Positions 54,066 through 63,589 of a stretch of DNA of 64,000 bases are shown here, piece by piece. The stretch covers positions 579,969 through 643,968 of the forward strand of contig NZ_FNYJ01000003.1 of the NCBI RefSeq assembly GCF_900108875.1. Reading direction: 5' to 3'. This DNA comes from Pseudomonas sp. NFR16 (GTDB lineage: Bacteria > Pseudomonadota > Gammaproteobacteria > Pseudomonadales > Pseudomonadaceae). Position 1 is the first letter of the stretch; every line of letters begins with the position of its first letter. The position numbers and the translations under genes were made by a program. A model generated the notes under the pieces. It was not told where the DNA came from and ran no database searches. It worked only from the letters and a program-made list of their open reading frames with translations.

Positions 54066-55808
54066 TCAATGCGAATGCCGAGGCACTTCCGACCCACGCA
54101 TGCCGACCAGGAAGTCGAAGTCGCAGCCCTGATCCGCCTGCATGACGTGATCGATGTACAGTTGACGATAGCCGCCTACCAGCAGTTGCTGCGGAGCCTG
54201 CCAGTCTGCCAGGCGCGCCGCCAGCTCTTGCTCGGAGACATCCAGATGCAATCGGCCCGTCGAGCAGTCCAGTTCGATGAAGTCACCTTCGCGCACCACG
54301 GCCAGAGGGCCGCCTGCCGCAGCTTCCGGCGCCACGTGCAGCACCACCGTGCCGTACGCCGTGCCACTCATGCGCGCATCGGAAATCCGCACCATGTCCG
54401 TCACGCCTTGCGCCAGCAGCTTGGCCGGCAAGCCCATGTTGCCGACTTCAGCCATGCCCGGATAACCCTTCGGTCCGCAGTTCTTCATCACCAGAATGCT
54501 GTCGGCGTCGACGTCCAGGTCCGGATCGTTGATGCGTGCCTTGTACATGTCGAAGTTCTCGAACACCACTGCGCGGCCTCGATGTTTCATCAGCGCGGGC
54601 GTCGCGGCAGAAGGCTTGAGCACTGCGCCCAGTGGCGCAAGGTTGCCGCGCAGCACGCAGATGCCACCGTCGGCGACCAGCGGATTGTCGATTGCCCGGA
54701 TCACTTCGTCATCGCCGTAGATCGGCGAGTTCTGCACGTTCTCCCACAGCGTCTTGCCGTTCACGGTCAGTGCTTCGGGATTCGGGATCAGGTTGTTTTC
54801 GCCCAGACGGCGAAGCACCGCGGGCAGGCCACCGGCGTAATAGAACTCTTCCATCAGGAAGCGTCCCGAAGGCTGCAGGTCTACCAGCGTCGGTGTGCCG
54901 CGACCGATGCGGGTCCAGTCGTCCAGTTCCAGATCGACGCCGATCCGGCCGGCGATGGCCTTGAGGTGGATCACCGCGTTGGTCGAACCGCCGATGGCGG
55001 CGTTCACGCGAATGGCGTTTTCGAAGGCTTCCCTGGTCAGGATCTTCGACAGGCGCAGGTCTTCATTGACCATTTGCACGGCGCGCATGCCGGACATGTG
55101 TGCCAGCACATAGCGACGGGAATCCACAGCGGGAATCGCGGCGTTGTGCGGCAGCGATGTGCCCAGCGCTTCGGCCATGCAGGCCATGGTCGACGCCGTG
55201 CCCATGGTGTTGCAGGTCCCGGCCGAGCGCGACATGCCGGCTTCGGCGGAGAGGAATTCGTCCAGGCTGATCTGGCCTGCCTTATAAGACTCGTGCATCT
55301 GCCAGACGATGGTGCCGGCGCCGATGTCCTTGCCCTTGTGCTTGCCGTTGAGCATCGGCCCGCCGGTGACGACGATGGCCGGGACGTCGCAGCTGGCGGC
55401 GCCCATCAACAGGGCCGGGGTGGTTTTGTCACAACCGGTCAACAGCACGACGCCGTCGATAGGGTTGCCACGAATCGCTTCCTCCACGTCCATGCTGGCC
55501 AGGTTGCGGGTCAGCATGGCGGTCGGACGCAGGTTCGATTCGCCGTTGGAGAACACCGGGAATTCGACAGGGAAGCCACCCGCTTCGATCACGCCTCGTT
55601 TGACGTGCTCGGCGATGGTCCGGAAGTGGGCGTTGCAGGGGGTGAGTTCAGACCAGGTGTTGCAGATGCCGATGATCGGCTTGCCCTGGAACTGGTGGTC
55701 GGCGATGCCCTGGTTCTTCATCCAGCTGCGGTACATAAAGCCGTTCTTGTCAGCGGTACCGAACCATTGGGCCGAACGAAGGGTGGGTTTCTTATTGGAA
55801 TCGGACAT
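54066..55808 (-). CDS. araC: IlvD/Edd-family sugar-acid dehydratase, probably L-arabinonate (or D-xylonate) dehydratase
   Basis: These enzymes remove water from an aldonate to give a 2-keto-3-deoxy acid, using a [2Fe-2S] cluster and Mg2+. The 580-residue length equals the L-arabinonate dehydratase group; IlvD is about 610-620 and Edd about 600. Cluster and metal motifs: GICNTWSELTPCNAH, LTGCDKTTPALLMG and AGTCNTMGTASTM; the C-terminal MVRISDARMSGTAYG holds the catalytic Ser region. The neighbours (FAH enzyme, semialdehyde dehydrogenase, symporters) support a pentonate substrate. Which pentonate is not decided by sequence. It is divergent from the first symporter. The symbol follows the Azospirillum naming and is not the arabinose regulator. 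Confidence 0.82.
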   Translation of the reverse strand: MSDSNKKPTLRSAQWFGTADKNGFMYRSWMKNQGIADHQFQGKPIIGICNTWSELTPCNAHFRTIAEHVKRGVIEAGGFPVEFPVFSNGESNLRPTAMLTRNLASMDVEEAIRGNPIDGVVLLTGCDKTTPALLMGAASCDVPAIVVTGGPMLNGKHKGKDIGAGTIVWQMHESYKAGQISLDEFLSAEAGMSRSAGTCNTMGTASTMACMAEALGTSLPHNAAIPAVDSRRYVLAHMSGMRAVQMVNEDLRLSKILTREAFENAIRVNAAIGGSTNAVIHLKAIAGRIGVDLELDDWTRIGRGTPTLVDLQPSGRFLMEEFYYAGGLPAVLRRLGENNLIPNPEALTVNGKTLWENVQNSPIYGDDEVIRAIDNPLVADGGICVLRGNLAPLGAVLKPSAATPALMKHRGRAVVFENFDMYKARINDPDLDVDADSILVMKNCGPKGYPGMAEVGNMGLPAKLLAQGVTDMVRISDARMSGTAYGTVVLHVAPEAAAGGPLAVVREGDFIELDCSTGRLHLDVSEQELAARLADWQAPQQLLVGGYRQLYIDHVMQADQGCDFDFLVGMRGSEVPRHSH

Positions 55809-55897
55809 AAATCAGCACTCTTATTGTAAGACTAAAGGCTTCGCGTGCTGACTAAAATAGGCCGAAAATCGCCAGAGTGGAAGAGTTGTAACCTTAA

Positions 55898-55915
55898 ATA
55901 GTAATACTATATAGT
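55898..55915. promoter_or_regulatory. Overlapping palindromes, candidate GntR operator
   Basis: ATAGTA-A-TACTAT (55898-55910) overlaps ACTATATAGT (55906-55915). The first fits the GT-N-AC pattern bound by FadR-subfamily GntR proteins. They lie centrally between the divergent dehydratase and symporter genes. Confidence 0.5.
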
Positions 55916-56027
55916 CGTCTCCAATCGAGGGACGACCCTGTCAGGCCACTCACAGCAGCACGGCGCACACGACGACAGAGGCGATCCCCGAAGCTTCCAT
56001 AACAAAAACAACGTGGAGACCGCTTAC

Positions 56028-57344
56028 ATGAGCCAGGAACTCAGGCTTATTCGTCGCATCACCCTGAAACTCATTCCGTTTTTGATCCTGTTGTACCTGA
56101 TCGCCTACGTCGATCGCTCCGCTGTGGGCTTTGCCAAGCTGCACATGGGCGCGGACGTCGGCATCGGCGATGCGGCTTATGGCATGGGCGCCGGTCTGTT
56201 TTTCATCGGCTACTTCCTGCTCGAAATCCCCAGCAACCTGATGCTCGAACGCTTCGGCGCCCGGCGCTGGTTCGCGCGAATCATGATCACCTGGGGCGCG
56301 ATCACCATGGGCATGGCGTTCGTCCAGGGCCCGACCAGCTTTTATGTCATGCGCTTTCTGCTCGGCGCGGCCGAAGCGGGCTTCTTCCCGGGCGTGCTGT
56401 ACTACATCACCCAGTGGTTCCCGGTTCGCCACCGCGGCAAGATCCTTGGCCTGTTTATCCTTTCCCAACCCATCGCGATGATGATCACCGGCCCGATTTC
56501 CGGTGGCCTGCTGGGCATGGAGGGCGTTGCCGGCCTGCAAGGCTGGCAATGGCTGTTCCTGTGCATCGGCGCGCCGGCGATTCTGCTGACCTGGCCGGTG
56601 CTGCGCTGGTTGCCTGACGGTCCCAGGGATGTGAAGTGGATGGACCCGGTCGAGAAGGACTGGCTCGCCGGTGAGCTTAAAAAGGACTTGGAAGAGTACG
56701 GCCAGACTCGCCACGGCAACCCGCTGCATGCACTCAAGGACAAGCGCGTGCTGTTGCTGGCGCTGTTCTACCTGCCGGTGACGCTGAGCATTTATGGACT
56801 GGGCCTGTGGCTGCCGACGCTGATCAAGCAATTTGGCGGCAGCGATCTGGTCACCGGCTTCGTGTCTGCGGTGCCTTACATCTTCGGCATCGTTGGCCTG
56901 CTGATCGTGCCGCGCAGCTCCGACCGCCTCAATGATCGCTATGGCCATCTGGCGTTTCTCTACGTGATCGGCGCGATCGGGCTGTTCCTCAGCGCCTTCC
57001 TCGGCACGCCAGTCCTGCAGCTGGCGGCGCTGTGTCTGGTGGCCTTTTCGCTGTTTTCCTGCACGGCGGTGTTCTGGACCCTGCCGGGACGTTTCTTCGC
57101 AGGCGCCAGCGCTGCGGCCGGCATTGCCTTGATCAACTCGGTGGGCAACCTGGGCGGCTACATCGGCCCGTTCGTGATCGGCTGGCTCAAAGAACTCACG
57201 GGCAATCTCGCCACCGGCCTGTATTTCCTCTCGGGCGTAATGCTCTGCGGATTGATTCTGACCGGCGTCGTGTACCGCGTGCTGGAACGCAAGCACGTCT
57301 TGCCCGAATCGAAATTCGCCGCCAGCGCGCGCGGCTCTCGTTAA
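56028..57344 (+). CDS. MFS anion:cation symporter for a sugar acid (1)
   Basis: The 438-residue ACS-family MFS protein has 12 membrane segments and the family opening FLILLYLIAYVDRSAVGFAK. Relatives carry galactonate, glucarate, tartrate or arabinonate with protons. It is the first gene of the plus-strand catabolic unit, divergent from the dehydratase, so uptake of the cluster substrate is likely. ATG 56028 has GGAG nine bases upstream; a GTG five codons earlier is less likely. Confidence 0.87.
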   Translation: MSQELRLIRRITLKLIPFLILLYLIAYVDRSAVGFAKLHMGADVGIGDAAYGMGAGLFFIGYFLLEIPSNLMLERFGARRWFARIMITWGAITMGMAFVQGPTSFYVMRFLLGAAEAGFFPGVLYYITQWFPVRHRGKILGLFILSQPIAMMITGPISGGLLGMEGVAGLQGWQWLFLCIGAPAILLTWPVLRWLPDGPRDVKWMDPVEKDWLAGELKKDLEEYGQTRHGNPLHALKDKRVLLLALFYLPVTLSIYGLGLWLPTLIKQFGGSDLVTGFVSAVPYIFGIVGLLIVPRSSDRLNDRYGHLAFLYVIGAIGLFLSAFLGTPVLQLAALCLVAFSLFSCTAVFWTLPGRFFAGASAAAGIALINSVGNLGGYIGPFVIGWLKELTGNLATGLYFLSGVMLCGLILTGVVYRVLERKHVLPESKFAASARGSR

Positions 57345-57354
57345 AGCGGCCTGT

Positions 57355-57439
57355 GTAGGGGCGCGCTTACCCGCGAAGGCGTTGAGTCAGGCATGAAAAT
57401 GTCTCAGCCAAAAAGCTGTCGCGGGCAAGCGCGCTCCTG
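57355..57439. repeat. REP/BIME pair, GCGCGCTTACCCGCGA type
   Basis: Arms GTAGGGGCGCGCTTACCCGC and GCGGGCAAGCGCGCTCCTG are opposed between the first symporter and the FAH-family gene. Confidence 0.8.
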
Positions 57440-57476
57440 GAGAGACCGTGCACACCATCTGAAAAGGAGACATTCC

Positions 57477-58469
57477 ATGCATTTAGTACAGTTCGAGCTG
57501 GGCAATGGTCAGCGTCGTGTCGGTCTGGTGGACGGTGCGCTGGTACGTGAAATCCAGGGTGCGACCAGTACGCGTGATCTGGCACTGGCGGCCATCGACA
57601 AGAAAATCTCCCTGGCCGAACAGGTCGACAGCCTCGGTCTGGGCGACAACCACGATTATTCCCAGCTGCGTGCCGATCTGCAGATCCTGCCGCCGCTCGA
57701 TCATCCGGACCCCGCGCACGTGCTGGTCAGCGGCACAGGCCTGACCCATCTGGGCAGCGCGTCGGCCCGGGACAAAATGCATCAGCATGGCAATGACGAG
57801 TCGGCCATGACCGACACCATGCGCATCTTCAAGTGGGGCCTGGAGGGCGGCAAGCCGGCGGCAGGGCAGGCGGGTGTGCAACCGGAGTGGTTTTACAAAG
57901 GCGATGGCAGCATTGTCATCCGCCCGGGTCAGTCGTTCCCGCAGCCGCCTTTCTCCGAAGACGCAGGTGAAGAGCCGGAGCTGAGCGGGCTGTACGTGAT
58001 CGGCCACGACGGCAAGCCCTATCGACTCGGATTTGCCATCGGCAACGAATTCTCCGACCACGTCATGGAGCGCAAGAACTACCTTTATCTGGCGCATTCC
58101 AAACTGCGCGCCTGCTCGTTCGGGCCAGAGCTGCGCGTGGGTGACCTGCCGCAGAATCTGGCGGGCACCAGCCGTATTCTTCGGGACGGTCAGGTGTTGT
58201 GGGAGAAAGAGTTCCTCAGCGGCGAAGCCAACATGTGCCATAGCCTGGAAAATCTGGAGTATCACCATTTCAAATATGCCCAGTTCCTGCGTCCGGGCGA
58301 CGTGCACGTACACTTTTTCGGCACCGCGACGCTGTCGTTCGCCGATGGCATCAAGACGCAGCCGGGCGATAAGTTCGAGATCAGCCAGCGTGAATTCGGG
58401 GCGCCGCTGGTGAACGGTATCGCGCCTGCCGAGGGCGTGTTCCAGCCTGGCGGCATCAAGCAGCTCTGA
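57477..58469 (+). CDS. Fumarylacetoacetase-fold enzyme (AraD1/GguC type), probable 2-keto-3-deoxypentonate dehydratase
   Basis: The 330-residue FAH-superfamily protein is of the group often called AraD1 or GguC. The metal-binding region lies around residues 190-240 (GFAIGNEFSDHVMERKNYLY). In Weimberg-type routes a FAH enzyme (XylX) dehydrates 2-keto-3-deoxypentonate to 2-oxoglutarate semialdehyde. That reaction is exactly what is missing between the neighbouring dehydratase and dehydrogenase, so I infer it here. AAGGAG lies seven bases before ATG 57477. Confidence 0.78.
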   Translation: MHLVQFELGNGQRRVGLVDGALVREIQGATSTRDLALAAIDKKISLAEQVDSLGLGDNHDYSQLRADLQILPPLDHPDPAHVLVSGTGLTHLGSASARDKMHQHGNDESAMTDTMRIFKWGLEGGKPAAGQAGVQPEWFYKGDGSIVIRPGQSFPQPPFSEDAGEEPELSGLYVIGHDGKPYRLGFAIGNEFSDHVMERKNYLYLAHSKLRACSFGPELRVGDLPQNLAGTSRILRDGQVLWEKEFLSGEANMCHSLENLEYHHFKYAQFLRPGDVHVHFFGTATLSFADGIKTQPGDKFEISQREFGAPLVNGIAPAEGVFQPGGIKQL

Positions 58470-58501
58470 CCCACCATTCGATCCGCTTCTGCCCAATGGG
58501 C

Positions 58502-58617
58502 GTGGGAGCGTGGCTTGTTTCGCTGTCTGCCGGGAAACGCGGTGTTTCCGGCACGGCGTGTCGGCTGGTTTTGCTGCCGCTGCGCGCCAGATCGCAGGAC
58601 AGGTCTCGGTCCCACAG
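58502..58617. repeat. Diverged REP/BIME pair
   Basis: GTGGGAGCGTGGCTTGTTTC at the left and ATCGCAGGACAGGTCTCGGT with CCCAC at the right form imperfect arms. It is a degraded relative of 32129-32262. Confidence 0.5.
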
Positions 58618-58654
58618 CCCCTTGGCCAGCATCAAACGCTACCGGAGTACCCTC

Positions 58655-60238
58655 ATGACCCAGATTCTTGGTCACAACTACATCGGCGGCACGCGCAGCG
58701 CTGCTGGCACGATCATCGTCTACAGCGTTGACGCCAGTACCGGTGAAAACCTGCCCCACGATTTTTATCAGGCCACTGTCGAAGAAGTGGATGCTGCCGC
58801 CAAGGCCGCAGCGTCCGCTTATCCCGCGTATCGCTCGCTCAGCGCAGAACGTCGCGCGCAGTTTCTCGACGCTATCGCCGATGAACTGGACGCGCTGGGC
58901 GATGAGTTCATCGCCACGGTCTGTCGCGAAACCGCGCTGCCCACCGCCCGGATTCAGGGCGAGCGGGGCCGCGTGACCGGACAGATGCGCCTGTTTGCCA
59001 AGGTGTTGCGACGGGGCGATTTCTACGGCGCGCGCATCGATCTGCCGTTGCCGGACCGCAAGCCCGCGCCGCGCCCGGACCTGCGGCAGTATCGCATTGG
59101 CCTTGGTCCGGTTGCGGTGTTCGGCGCCAGCAACTTCCCGCTGGCATTCTCCACGGCCGGTGGCGACACCGCCTCGGCGCTGGCCGCCGGATGTCCGGTG
59201 GTATTCAAGGCCCACAGCGGTCACATGGCGACGGCCGAGCAGGTAGCCGACGCGCTGTTGCGTGCCGCGGATAAAACCGGCATGCCCAAGGGCGTGTTCA
59301 ACATGATTTATGGCGGCGGTGTCGGCGAGTGGCTGGTCAAGCACCCGGCGATTCAGGCCGTCGGTTTCACCGGGTCGCTCAAGGGCGGTCGCGCGCTGTG
59401 CGACATGGCTGCCGCTCGCCCTCAGCCGATCCCGGTGTTTGCCGAGATGTCGAGCATCAACCCGGTCATCATCCTGCCGCAGGCGCTTGAGTTGCGCAGC
59501 GAGCGCATCGCTTCGGAACTGGCGGCCTCGATCGTTCAGGGCTGCGGGCAGTTCTGCACCAATCCTGGTCTGATCATCGGCCTGCGCTCGCCTGCGTTCG
59601 ATCAATTCCAGCAACGCCTGGCGGCACAGATCGACGATCAGCCGCCGCAGACGATGCTCAATGCCGGCACGCTGAGCAGTTACGCCCGCGGTGTGAAAGC
59701 CCTGCACGCACACGCCGGCATCGAGCATCTGGCCGGCGCTGAGCAGGCAGGCGATCAGGCTCATCCTCAACTGTTCAAGGCGGATGTCAGTCTGTTGCTG
59801 GACGGCGACGAGCTGTTGCAGGAGGAAGTGTTCGGGCCCACGTCGATCATCGTCAAGGTCGCCGACCAGGCGCAGCTCACCGAAGCACTGCTGGGCCTTC
59901 ACGGTCAGCTCACCGCGACCCTGCTGGTGGATGGCGATGACATGGCGCGCTTCAGCGAACTGACCGGCCTGCTGGAGCAGAAGGTCGGACGCATTCTCAT
60001 CAATGGTTACCCGACGGGCGTTGAAGTGGTGGACTCGATGGTCCACGGCGGCCCGTACCCGGCAACGTCCGATGCCCGTGGCACCTCGGTCGGTACGTTG
60101 GCGATCGATCGGTATCTGCGGCCGGTGTGTTTCCAGAATTACCCCGACAGCGCACTGCCCGATGCCTTGAAAAACGCCAATCCGCTGGGGATTCAGCGAC
60201 TGGTGGACGGGGTGAATACCATCGACGCCATCGGCTGA
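58655..60238 (+). CDS. araE: 2-oxoglutarate semialdehyde dehydrogenase
   Basis: This oxidises 2,5-dioxopentanoate to 2-oxoglutarate with NAD(P), the end point of non-aldolytic pentonate and hexarate pathways. The 527-residue aldehyde dehydrogenase belongs to the KGSADH type: GPVAVFGASNFPLAFSTAGG, general base E in FAEMSSINPV, nucleophile C in GCGQFCTNPG. ATG at 58655 follows CGGAG; the frame is open for 53 more codons through the REP but without a start site. Confidence 0.9.
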   Translation: MTQILGHNYIGGTRSAAGTIIVYSVDASTGENLPHDFYQATVEEVDAAAKAAASAYPAYRSLSAERRAQFLDAIADELDALGDEFIATVCRETALPTARIQGERGRVTGQMRLFAKVLRRGDFYGARIDLPLPDRKPAPRPDLRQYRIGLGPVAVFGASNFPLAFSTAGGDTASALAAGCPVVFKAHSGHMATAEQVADALLRAADKTGMPKGVFNMIYGGGVGEWLVKHPAIQAVGFTGSLKGGRALCDMAAARPQPIPVFAEMSSINPVIILPQALELRSERIASELAASIVQGCGQFCTNPGLIIGLRSPAFDQFQQRLAAQIDDQPPQTMLNAGTLSSYARGVKALHAHAGIEHLAGAEQAGDQAHPQLFKADVSLLLDGDELLQEEVFGPTSIIVKVADQAQLTEALLGLHGQLTATLLVDGDDMARFSELTGLLEQKVGRILINGYPTGVEVVDSMVHGGPYPATSDARGTSVGTLAIDRYLRPVCFQNYPDSALPDALKNANPLGIQRLVDGVNTIDAIG

Positions 60239-60349
60239 CACGGTGTGATCGTTCCCACGCAGCGCGGGGGAACGATCACCGCATTAGCCTCAACCACGAA
60301 TCACCGCTACCCACCCGACACCCACATAAAAACAAACGAGGTGCGCCCC

Positions 60350-61675
60350 ATGACCGCCAACGCCATACCGCTGGAACGGCTCGACGCCGATGTGATCGAG
60401 GACAGTATCTACCGCAAGGTGAGCTGGCGAATCGTGCCGTTGTTCATCTGTTGTTTCCTGTTCGCCTACCTTGACCGGGTCAACATCAGCTTCGCCAAGC
60501 TGCAGATGGCCAGCGACCTGGGTTTCAGCGAAACAGTCTACGGCCTGGGCGCCAGTCTGTTTTTCGTCGGCTATTTCCTTTTCGAAGTCCCCAGCAACGT
60601 TCTGCTGCACAAGATCGGCGCGCGCATCTGGATCGCGCGGATCATGGTGTCCTGGGGCATTGCGTCGGCGTGCATGATGTTCGTGCAGACCGAGTTCTGG
60701 TTTTACACCCTGCGGTTTCTGATCGGTGTGATGGAAGCCGGCTTCGTCCCCGGCGTGCTGTATTTCTTCACCCAGTGGTACCCAAGCTCACGTCGGGCGC
60801 GGGTCAATTCCTACTTCAAAAGCTCCATCCCCTTGTGCGGCATCGTCGGCGGTCCGATTGCCGGGCTGATCCTGGGACACTTCGACGGTGTGATGGGCAT
60901 GGCGGGCTGGCGCTGGCTGTTTCTGCTCGAAGGCATTCCTTCGGTGTTGCTGGGTGTCGTGGTGTTCTGGCTGGTCAAGGACCGGATCGAAGACGCCACC
61001 TGGCTCACCGCCGAGGAAAAAAATGTGGTGCTCGCGCGGATGGCCAAAGAAAGCGCGCCAGCAACGCCGCAGAAGGTCAAAGATATCTGGAAGCACCCGA
61101 CCACCTACGTCATGTCGGCGATTTATCTCTGCCTGGTCATGGCCCTGACCGGTCTGCTGTTCTGGATGCCGCAACTGATCAAGAGCGCGGGCGTCACCGA
61201 CACAATGAACATTGGTTTGCTGACAGTGATTCCGTATGTGGGCGCCGTGATCGGCAACTTGTTGATCGGTGCCAGTTCCGATCGTCACAGTGAACGTCGC
61301 TGGCACATGGCGAGCTGCGCGACGCTGACCGCCGGCGGGTATCTGGTCTGTGCGCTGTTTCCAGGCCAGTTGCTGCCGCTGATGATCGGCATGACCATCA
61401 TCATGACCGGCATCGTTGCCTGGATGCCGATCTTCTGGACCATTCCGCCGCGGTTTCTGAGTGGCATCGCTGCGGCGGCGGGCATCGCCCTGATCAACTC
61501 GCTGGGCCAACTGGGCGGCATCATTGCGCCGTTCATGGTCGGACGCATCAAAGATCTGACCGGTACCGCAACCCCGGCGCTGTTCGCGTTGTTTGCCGTG
61601 AGTGTGCTGGCGATCGGCCTGATCGTCTGGGGCATTCCGAAGCGCTACTACGCGAAAGAAGCTGCGCAGGATTGA
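60350..61675 (+). CDS. MFS anion:cation symporter for a sugar acid (2)
   Basis: The 441-residue second ACS-family MFS transporter of the cluster has family blocks CFLFAYLDRVNISFAKLQMA and GYFLFEVPSNVLLHKIGARI. It is only distantly related to the one at 56028, so it is not a recent duplicate; the two may take different acids. GAGGTG lies six bases before ATG 60350. Confidence 0.87.
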   Translation: MTANAIPLERLDADVIEDSIYRKVSWRIVPLFICCFLFAYLDRVNISFAKLQMASDLGFSETVYGLGASLFFVGYFLFEVPSNVLLHKIGARIWIARIMVSWGIASACMMFVQTEFWFYTLRFLIGVMEAGFVPGVLYFFTQWYPSSRRARVNSYFKSSIPLCGIVGGPIAGLILGHFDGVMGMAGWRWLFLLEGIPSVLLGVVVFWLVKDRIEDATWLTAEEKNVVLARMAKESAPATPQKVKDIWKHPTTYVMSAIYLCLVMALTGLLFWMPQLIKSAGVTDTMNIGLLTVIPYVGAVIGNLLIGASSDRHSERRWHMASCATLTAGGYLVCALFPGQLLPLMIGMTIIMTGIVAWMPIFWTIPPRFLSGIAAAAGIALINSLGQLGGIIAPFMVGRIKDLTGTATPALFALFAVSVLAIGLIVWGIPKRYYAKEAAQD

Positions 61676-61799
61676 TCACCGAATCGGCCTGAGCCCGACT
61701 TCACGGGTTCAGGCTGAACGCTCGCACACGATGAGGGCGCACGCCGCGGGGGCATCTTTTGGCCTATCATTCGCCCTTTCACCTACGCGAATCACTGCC

Positions 61800-62099
61800 A
61801 TGACCTCATCACCAGACACCCTGCGCGCAGCGCTGCAAACCGCACTGACCGCCCACAGCATGCTGGAAATCGACGGCCTGCATGCTTTCGAGTTCTCACT
61901 CGACGAGATGCTGCAGATCGAAAGCATGGATGGCCGCGAGCGCAAGGTCTGGCGCTTTTCTCTGGCGCAGATCGACGCCGCCGCGTTCGACGAAGCGCTG
62001 CAAAGCTGGGTCATCAACGATGGCAATGCCGATCATCGCATCGTGGTGCTCAATGCCTTTGCGGCCAGTGACGAGGATGAGGAAGACGAGCAGGACTGA
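61800..62099 (+). CDS. Small acidic protein, DUF5629-like
   Basis: The 99-residue cytoplasmic acidic protein contains MLEIDGLHAFEFSLDEML and a C-terminal DEDEEDEQD. I associate it with the Pseudomonas-specific DUF5629 family. Function unknown. The ATG at 61800 lacks a strong ribosome site; a frame start 23 codons upstream is less likely on family length. Confidence 0.75.
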   Translation: MTSSPDTLRAALQTALTAHSMLEIDGLHAFEFSLDEMLQIESMDGRERKVWRFSLAQIDAAAFDEALQSWVINDGNADHRIVVLNAFAASDEDEEDEQD

Positions 62100-62233
62100 T
62101 GCCCTCCGGCAGGCGCGTGGCAAGCCAGGCGCCTGCCGTGTTCTTGCTCAGCAACTACTGCGCGCAAAACGCTGTCATAGCCCTGATTCTTGCGCTGACC
62201 GCGCGCCAACAACTCCAACAAGAGATCGCCCCA

Positions 62234-63400
62234 ATGACGCCCAGATTATTGCCCTTGCTGGTGCTTGCCAGCAGCCTTTCCGCCCTTTCCGTTCAGGCCA
62301 GAACCATGACTGACTACGACGTGCTGGTAGGTGCCTACACCGCCGGCGCCAGCGAAGGCATCTACCGCTTCGGCTTCAACACCCAGACCGGTCAGCTCGA
62401 CGCCAAGCCGCGTCAGGTGATCAAAAGCGAAAACCCGTCCTGGCTGACACTCAGCCAGGACCAGCGCCATCTGTTTGCGGTCAATGAGAACGGCCCCGGC
62501 CAGACCGACGTGGTGGGCAAGGTGAGCAGCTTCTCCATCGACCCGAAAAGCCATGCGGTCTCGTTCATCAATCAGATCGAAAGCAAAGGCGAGGAGCCGA
62601 CCCACTCTAATCTGAGCCTGGACGGTCGCTTCCTGTTCGTCGCCAACTACGCTGTGCATCCCGATCCGGGCGGCTCGCTCGCCGTGGTTCCGGTCGGCAA
62701 GGACGGCAAGCTTGGCCCTGTCGCGCAGACCGCGACGCACGAGGCCAGCAAAGTCAATCCGGAACGCCAGGCTTCGTCCCACGTGCATGCGGCTGTGCCA
62801 ACGCCGGACGGCAAGTACCTGATTGCCATGGATCTGGGCGCCGACAAGATGTTCGTCTTCAACTACGACGGCAAAAAGTCTCAGCCGCTGCAACCGGCCA
62901 AAACCCCGTCCGTTGACCTGCCACCCGGCAGCGGCCCGCGGCATCTGGTGTTCAGCAAGGACGGCAAGCACGCCTGGCTGACCATGGAAATGAGCGCGCA
63001 AGTGGCTGTATTCGATTACCACGATGGCGCCTTCAAGCGGACTCAGCTGGTCGATCTGGCGAACAAGGACGGCCAGCAGTACCGCGCCGCCGGTGGCTTG
63101 CACACCTCGCCTGACGGCAAGTTCCTCTACGTCGCCAACCGTGGCGAGGTCAACGAGCTGCTGGTCTTCAGCATCGACTCGGGCAATGGCCAGCTGAAGG
63201 AAATCCAGCGCCGTTCGGTCGAGGGCAAGGAGCCGCGTGAGTTCAGCTTCGACCCCAGCGGGCATTTCGTGCTGATCGCGAACCAGAAAAGCAACCAGAT
63301 CGTGACCGTCCGGGTCGACGCCAAAACGGGTCTTCTGGGTGACACCGTGCAGAAAGTCGATTTCGATTCACCTTCCGATTTCCGCTTCCTGACCCGCTGA
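62234..63400 (+). CDS. Exported lactonase-family beta-propeller protein
   Basis: The 388-residue protein has a signal peptide (MTPRLLPLLVLASSLSALSV, cleavage after VQA) and the seven-bladed propeller of the 6-phosphogluconolactonase (YbhE) family: YDVLVGAYTAGASEGIYRFG, HSNLSLDGRFLFVANYAVHP and SGPRHLVFSKDGKHAWLTME. Since phosphogluconolactone is cytoplasmic, an exported member probably hydrolyses a free sugar lactone. That would fit periplasmic production of the pentonate used by the neighbouring cluster. ATG 62234 follows AGAGAT; the longer frame is rejected. Confidence 0.85.
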   Translation: MTPRLLPLLVLASSLSALSVQARTMTDYDVLVGAYTAGASEGIYRFGFNTQTGQLDAKPRQVIKSENPSWLTLSQDQRHLFAVNENGPGQTDVVGKVSSFSIDPKSHAVSFINQIESKGEEPTHSNLSLDGRFLFVANYAVHPDPGGSLAVVPVGKDGKLGPVAQTATHEASKVNPERQASSHVHAAVPTPDGKYLIAMDLGADKMFVFNYDGKKSQPLQPAKTPSVDLPPGSGPRHLVFSKDGKHAWLTMEMSAQVAVFDYHDGAFKRTQLVDLANKDGQQYRAAGGLHTSPDGKFLYVANRGEVNELLVFSIDSGNGQLKEIQRRSVEGKEPREFSFDPSGHFVLIANQKSNQIVTVRVDAKTGLLGDTVQKVDFDSPSDFRFLTR

Positions 63401-63426
63401 CGGGTGACAAGTGACACGTTGACGCA

Positions 63427-63459
63427 GGCTCCAGCCCTTGAAAATCAAGGGTTGGAGCC
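63427..63459 (+). terminator. Hairpin after the lactonase gene
   Basis: GGCTCCA-G-CCCTTGA ... TCAAGGG-T-TGGAGCC, a 15-bp stem with one mismatch and a 3-base loop. It is very stable but lacks a T run. Confidence 0.65.
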
Positions 63460-63589
63460 ATGTATTAATTGAAGTGATAAGGGCTAGTGCCAGAAAAGAT
63501 TTTTTCTGAAAGCGACTCGGGCGTAACTTTCATTCCACGGCCACGACGGTCAAGACTTGAAACGAAACATCGACACCGAGGTACACGCC

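Noticed and set aside
53847..55829. A 660-codon plus-strand frame opposite the sugar-acid dehydratase
   Set aside because: Antisense shadow, His/Val/Gln-rich, running through a REP element.
58262..60241. A 659-codon minus-strand frame opposite the semialdehyde dehydrogenase
   Set aside because: Antisense shadow crossing a gene boundary and a REP pair; no start signal.
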